Made by a program: the position numbers and the translations under genes. Shown here piece by piece: positions 5,297 to 8,185 of a stretch of DNA of 8,185 bases. Source of the stretch: an uncultured Muribaculaceae bacterium (GTDB taxonomy: Bacteria > Bacteroidota > Bacteroidia > Bacteroidales > Muribaculaceae); NCBI GenBank assembly GCA_910589095.1, contig CAJUSN010000114.1, positions 1 to 8,185 on the forward strand. Reading direction: 5' to 3'. The notes below the pieces were generated by a model. It was given only the letters and a program-made list of their open reading frames with translations, was not told the origin of the DNA and did no database searches. How positions within the stretch are numbered: the first letter of the stretch is position 1; every line of letters starts with the position of its first letter.

Positions 5297-5447
5297 GCGG
5301 AAAAGAATGAAAGGGAACGCGGTGAGAATCCGCGACAGTGCCCGCTGCTGTAAATCCCTGCTGAATAGTACCGGAACCGCAATATGTCACTGGCCCGTAT
5401 GGGGCTCGGGAAGGCGTGGCGTCCGGGGGATAAGTCAGAAAACCTGC
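5297..5447 (+). promoter_or_regulatory. Cobalamin (adenosylcobalamin-type) riboswitch aptamer
   Basis: The conserved core elements appear in order: GGGAA (5313-5317), CGGTGAGAATCCGCG (5320-5334), GCTGCTGTAA (5344-5353), GTCACTG (5386-5392), CGGGAAGGCG (5407-5416) and the B12 box AGTCAGAAAACCTGC (5433-5447). CAGTG (5336-5340) pairs with CACTG (5388-5392). The closing P1 helix appears short: GCGG (5297-5300) with CTGC (5444-5447), including one G-U pair. The element binds cobalamin in the nascent mRNA and normally reduces expression of B12 transport genes. Here it precedes btuH-btuG-btuB. Confidence 0.95.
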
Positions 5448-5562
5448 ATTCCTGTTCCTCTGAATAAACTCCAAGCATGAGTCCACGGTGTCATGGACGC
5501 GATGTGAATCTGCCTCTCTCATTGTGGGCGGAAGGGAATCCGGGCTGAAAAGCAGGTTTTTT
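5438..5562 (+). terminator. Expression platform of the riboswitch: long-range stem ending in a T-run
   Basis: AAAACCTGC (5439-5447), the 3' part of the B12 box, is perfectly complementary to GCAGGTTTT (5552-5560), 9 pairs, followed directly by two more Ts. The helix can continue inward with ATTCCT (5448-5453) against GGGAAT (5534-5539). Two hairpins lie inside: GTCCA/TGGAC (5481-5485 with 5494-5498) and TCTGCC/GGCGGA (5509-5514 with 5527-5532, one G-U). The outer stem uses the same bases as P1 of the aptamer, so the two are mutually exclusive. Whether the T-run terminates transcription or the fold acts on translation cannot be decided from sequence, because the loop is unusually large for an intrinsic terminator. 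Confidence 0.5.
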
Positions 5563-5601
5563 CGAATAAATTCATTATCGTAAGCCAAATTGTAAGATGC
5601 C

Positions 5602-5626
5602 TCCGTTGGACAAGTGTTCCGACGGA
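5602..5626 (+). promoter_or_regulatory. Hairpin in the btuH 5' leader
   Basis: TCCGTTGGA (5602-5610) pairs with TCCGACGGA (5618-5626): nine pairs including one U-G, closing a 7-base loop. No T-run follows, so it is not an intrinsic terminator. It lies 64 bases before the btuH start codon, downstream of the riboswitch, and could stabilise the processed mRNA or take part in the switch. Confidence 0.5.
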
Positions 5627-5690
5627 TGTTGTATTGTAGCGTGTTGTTGAATAGTTACTTTCATACATAAACAATCTTGCAATAATAGAA

Positions 5691-6596
5691 ATGAAAATGA
5701 AAATCGATTTCCGCCATGCGGCCATGATTCTTGCCTTAGGCGCTTGTTTCACATCTTGTTCTGATAATGATGAACCGGAAGGTTCAAGTGACGTGACTGT
5801 CACTGTTGACTTTGAAGCAGCCGGACGTATTCTTGCCGGTCCCACATCCTACGGTGCCAATCTCTATTACGGATATGATGGTAAGCAATACACCGAAGCT
5901 GAATTTCCGGTGACTGGCAATGTGAATCTGCACATTGGCCTTAATGTAAGCAGCTGGACTGGTGAAATTGACTTCTACGGAGGTGGCATGGCACTGTCAC
6001 AATGGAACATTCGTTCGAACACAGATGCCTCACAGGCCGACGGTTGGTGGTACACTTATGAAAACCAGTGCTCGGTTTATAATCTGGACTCGACCGACGG
6101 TTCAAATAACGGTGCAGGTGCACGCGGATCAAACACTTTCGTGATTGCCAACGGTTACAACGATGATAATAACGACAGCGCATCCCGCATGTATTTCACC
6201 TCCAAGGCTGAGTTCGCTCTCGGAACTGTGCAGCTCTGCAACTCAAGCTATGTTTATGGAGTTATGGCCAATGGCAATCCTTACGGTGTGACTCCCGATA
6301 AGAATATGGAAGAGGCCGGCGGCTGGTTCTGCGTTGAGTTCTATGGTTTCGATGCTGAGGGCAATGCCACCAATGATGGTATTCCTGTAGAGTTTTACCT
6401 CTGCGACTATCGTGCCGGCTCCGCCACATATACTCCCGCCATCACCACCTGGACAGCTTGCGATCTTTCAGCACTTGGCAAGGTCAATGCAGTTGAAGTT
6501 AACTTCCGCGGTTCAGATACCGGAACATGGGGCCTGAACACTCCTGCTTATGTGTGTCTCGACAACCTTGAGGTGAAGGTGCCCGCTGTTAAGTAA
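5691..6596 (+). CDS. btuH: BtuH-type cobalamin-binding surface lipoprotein (DUF4465)
   Basis: The protein is 301 residues; an ATG two codons later is possible. MKMKIDFRHAAMILALGACF leads to a lipobox FTSC with lipidated Cys23. The following SDNDEPE is the acidic export signal that sends Bacteroidetes lipoproteins to the outside of the outer membrane. The rest fits the DUF4465 family: VTVDFEAA near the start, many aromatic and Gly/Asn residues, GGWFCVEFYGFDAEGN in the middle, and a C-terminal beta-rich end with VEVNFRGSDTGTWGLNTPAY and VCLDNLEV. Bacteroidetes proteins of this family found in cobalamin-riboswitch loci have been described as BtuH, surface proteins that bind B12. As the first gene after the riboswitch, 47 bases ahead of btuG, it fits that role. 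Identification rests on family resemblance plus context; binding residues cannot be named from sequence. Confidence 0.85.
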   Translation: MKMKIDFRHAAMILALGACFTSCSDNDEPEGSSDVTVTVDFEAAGRILAGPTSYGANLYYGYDGKQYTEAEFPVTGNVNLHIGLNVSSWTGEIDFYGGGMALSQWNIRSNTDASQADGWWYTYENQCSVYNLDSTDGSNNGAGARGSNTFVIANGYNDDNNDSASRMYFTSKAEFALGTVQLCNSSYVYGVMANGNPYGVTPDKNMEEAGGWFCVEFYGFDAEGNATNDGIPVEFYLCDYRAGSATYTPAITTWTACDLSALGKVNAVEVNFRGSDTGTWGLNTPAYVCLDNLEVKVPAVK

Positions 6597-6643
6597 ACAC
6601 GCTGACAAACACACTTTCTCTCCTTACGTTCATTTTTTCTGTC

Positions 6644-7702
6644 ATGAACCTGAAATTGCTCCTCGCACCGCTGGCTGTCCTTATGCTGGGCTCCTGCATG
6701 AAGTGGGACTATGGCGAACCGGAGGCTGTTGAGGCTCCCGGACGCGGTCTCTTCATAGTGTGCGAGGGCAATTTTCAGTATGGCAACGCAACTCTCTCAT
6801 ATTATGATCCCGCTTCACGCACCCTTATCAACGAGGCGTTCTACCGTGCCAACGGTTATAGGCTCGGCGATGTGGCCCAATCAATGACCATGGGCGAGGG
6901 GAGAGGCTGGATTGTGGTCAACAATTCCCATGTGGTATTTGCCATTGATCCCGATACGTTTCGTGAAACCGGACGCATAGTGTCGTTTACCTCACCGCGT
7001 TACATTGAATTCATTTCACCCACAAAAGCTTATGTGACCCAGCTTTGGGACAACAGGATTGCGATTGTCAATCCTTCAACGTATGAAATCACCGGCTATA
7101 TTACTGTGCCGGATATGCAACCCGATCAGGGTTCAACGGAGCAGATGGTGCGGTTGGGCGACTACGTGTACTGCAATTGTTGGAGCTACCAGCGCAGCAT
7201 CATACGTATAGATACCCGCACAGACAGCGTGGATGCGCGCCTGGATGTGGGGTTGCAGCCTACTTCTCTGAAACTTGACCGCTATGGCCGGCTTTGGACT
7301 CTGACCGACGGAGGCTTCGAAGGGAGTCCGCAGGGATATGAGAATGCCTCGCTCTATTGTATTGACCCCGAAACTATGACAATAGAGCGTCAATTTCAGT
7401 TCCGCCGTGGCGATGATCCCTCTGAATTACAACTTAATGCCACGGCCGATACGCTCTATTGGATCAATCGTGATGTGTGGCGTATGGATGTGCGTGCCTC
7501 GCGGCCACCGGTGCGTCCCTTTCTTGAGGAAAAATCCACAAAATACTATGGGCTGACTGTTGATCCGGTTACATCGGAAGTGTATGTGGCCGATGCCATT
7601 GATTATCAGCAGCAGGGGATGATTTACAGGTTTACGGGCGGTGGAGTGCCGGTCGATTCTTTTTATGTGGGCATAAGCCCGGGTGCTTTCTGTTGGAAAT
7701 GA
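6644..7702 (+). CDS. btuG: BtuG-type cobalamin-capturing beta-propeller lipoprotein
   Basis: The protein is 352 residues. MNLKLLLAPLAVLMLGSC is a lipoprotein signal peptide with lipidated Cys18. The body shows YncE-like propeller repeats: GLFIVCEGNFQYGNATLSYY (about 35-54), then blades containing VVFAIDPDTFRETG, IAIVNPSTYEITGYI, IIRIDTRTDSVDARL, LYCIDPETMTIERQF and LTVDPVTSEVYVADA. The C-terminus, VGISPGAFCWK, is typical of this Bacteroidetes surface family. In Bacteroides, BtuG binds cobamides with extremely high affinity outside the cell and sits as a lid on the BtuB barrel, handing over the ligand. Here btuG lies between btuH and btuB and its stop overlaps the btuB start, which fits a stable BtuB-BtuG complex made in matched amounts. 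It is under the riboswitch through the shared transcript. Confidence 0.92.
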   Translation: MNLKLLLAPLAVLMLGSCMKWDYGEPEAVEAPGRGLFIVCEGNFQYGNATLSYYDPASRTLINEAFYRANGYRLGDVAQSMTMGEGRGWIVVNNSHVVFAIDPDTFRETGRIVSFTSPRYIEFISPTKAYVTQLWDNRIAIVNPSTYEITGYITVPDMQPDQGSTEQMVRLGDYVYCNCWSYQRSIIRIDTRTDSVDARLDVGLQPTSLKLDRYGRLWTLTDGGFEGSPQGYENASLYCIDPETMTIERQFQFRRGDDPSELQLNATADTLYWINRDVWRMDVRASRPPVRPFLEEKSTKYYGLTVDPVTSEVYVADAIDYQQQGMIYRFTGGGVPVDSFYVGISPGAFCWK

Positions 7703-8185
7703 TGAGGCGGACGGGTTTATTTACTCTGATTATGGGGACTCTGCTTTCCCCTCAATTTCTTGCAGCACAGCTGCTGGGAAGGGAATTGGGAAATGTCACA
7801 GTTACGGCCCGCCGACCTATGAAAGAGATAGGCGTGCAAAAGACTGTGTTTGACTCGGCTGCCCTGAAGGAAAACGTGGCCCTGTCGATGGCCGATGTGT
7901 TAACCTATAATTCTTCCGTGTTCGTGAAATCCTATGGGCGTGCCACGCTCTCTACAGTGGCTTTCCGCGGCACATCTCCCTCACATACGCAAGTGACCTG
8001 GAACGGCATGAGGATAAATAGCCCCATGCTTGGAATGACCGACTTTTCCACCATTCCTGCCTATTTCATAGATCGGGCGTCGCTCCTTCACGGGTCGTCA
8101 TCAGTAAATGAAGCCGGCGGCGGTCTCGGAGGGCTTGTGAAACACGGCACGGCGCCTGACATGCCGGAAGGTGTCGGTCTTAAAT
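7699..8185 (+). CDS. btuB: BtuB-type TonB-dependent cobalamin transporter (N-terminal part only)
   Basis: About 162 codons are visible; the frame runs off the right edge, so most of the barrel is missing. The start at 7699 overlaps the btuG stop (ATGA); a second ATG at 7702 is also in frame. A signal peptide (RRTGLFTLIMGTLLSPQFLA, cleavage near AAQ) is followed by a TonB-box-like ELGNVTVTA. Next comes the plug domain: LSMADVLTYNSSVFVKSYG, VAFRGTSPSHTQVTWNGMRI, and DRASLLHGSSSVNEAGGGLG. There is no N-terminal carboxypeptidase-like domain, so it is unlike SusC-type transporters and like BtuB. BtuB moves cobamides across the outer membrane using TonB energy. Gene position directly after btuG supports the substrate. 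Later steps (BtuF, BtuC, BtuD) are not in this window. Confidence 0.9.
   Translation, partial: MMRRTGLFTLIMGTLLSPQFLAAQLLGRELGNVTVTARRPMKEIGVQKTVFDSAALKENVALSMADVLTYNSSVFVKSYGRATLSTVAFRGTSPSHTQVTWNGMRINSPMLGMTDFSTIPAYFIDRASLLHGSSSVNEAGGGLGGLVKHGTAPDMPEGVGLK

Noticed and set aside
5131..5588. Reverse-strand frames across the lipoprotein end and riboswitch
   Set aside because: They lie antisense to a highly conserved structured RNA, whose conservation explains the sequence better than protein coding.
7699..8185. SusC-type polysaccharide transporter
   Set aside because: There is no N-terminal carboxypeptidase-like domain and no SusD partner; the gene overlaps btuG and lies downstream of a cobalamin riboswitch.

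Overview
The window looks like a chromosomal segment from a gut-type member of the order Bacteroidales (Muribaculaceae or a close relative would fit, but the family cannot be settled from this sequence alone). The support is: promoters of the Bacteroidetes form (TTG/TTTG, about 18-20 bases, then TAnnTTTG), few Shine-Dalgarno sites, many lipoproteins with a Bacteroidetes-style lipobox, and a vitamin B12 uptake locus of the BtuH-BtuG-BtuB type known from Bacteroides.

Left part (1-2131). The reverse strand carries rpmB (ribosomal protein L28, cut by the window edge). Its roughly 130-base leader can fold into a nested RNA structure and may be a regulatory r-protein leader. Facing the other way is a stand-alone AAA ATPase with a DUF4143 / PD-(D/E)XK-like C-terminus (779-2131). 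Upstream of the ATPase lie an imperfect dyad region (491-589) and four 15-base repeats with an exact 32-base period. The last two repeat units overlap the predicted promoter, so this looks like an operator array. The ATPase gene appears more AT-rich than the genes to its right and reads as an accessory insertion.

Middle (2132-3498). A gene-free stretch of about 350 bases is followed by a two-gene reverse-strand operon of unknown function: a small helical lipoprotein (2967-3407), then a secreted periplasmic protein (2483-2890). It is transcribed divergently from the next gene through a compact intergenic region that holds a perfect 12-base direct repeat beside each -7 box.

Right part (3499-8185). 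A large surface lipoprotein with three PKD/Ig-like domains and a conserved C-terminal domain is followed by a clear cobalamin riboswitch (5297-5447) with its own promoter and an elaborate downstream fold. The riboswitch leads into btuH (DUF4465 B12-binding surface lipoprotein), btuG (beta-propeller B12-capturing lipoprotein) and btuB (TonB-dependent B12 transporter, cut by the window edge, start overlapping the btuG stop). The likely logic is: BtuH and BtuG capture cobamides at the cell surface, BtuG caps the BtuB barrel, BtuB imports them with TonB energy, and the riboswitch shuts expression when cobalamin is plentiful. The PKD lipoprotein belongs to this neighbourhood but has its own promoter outside the riboswitch.
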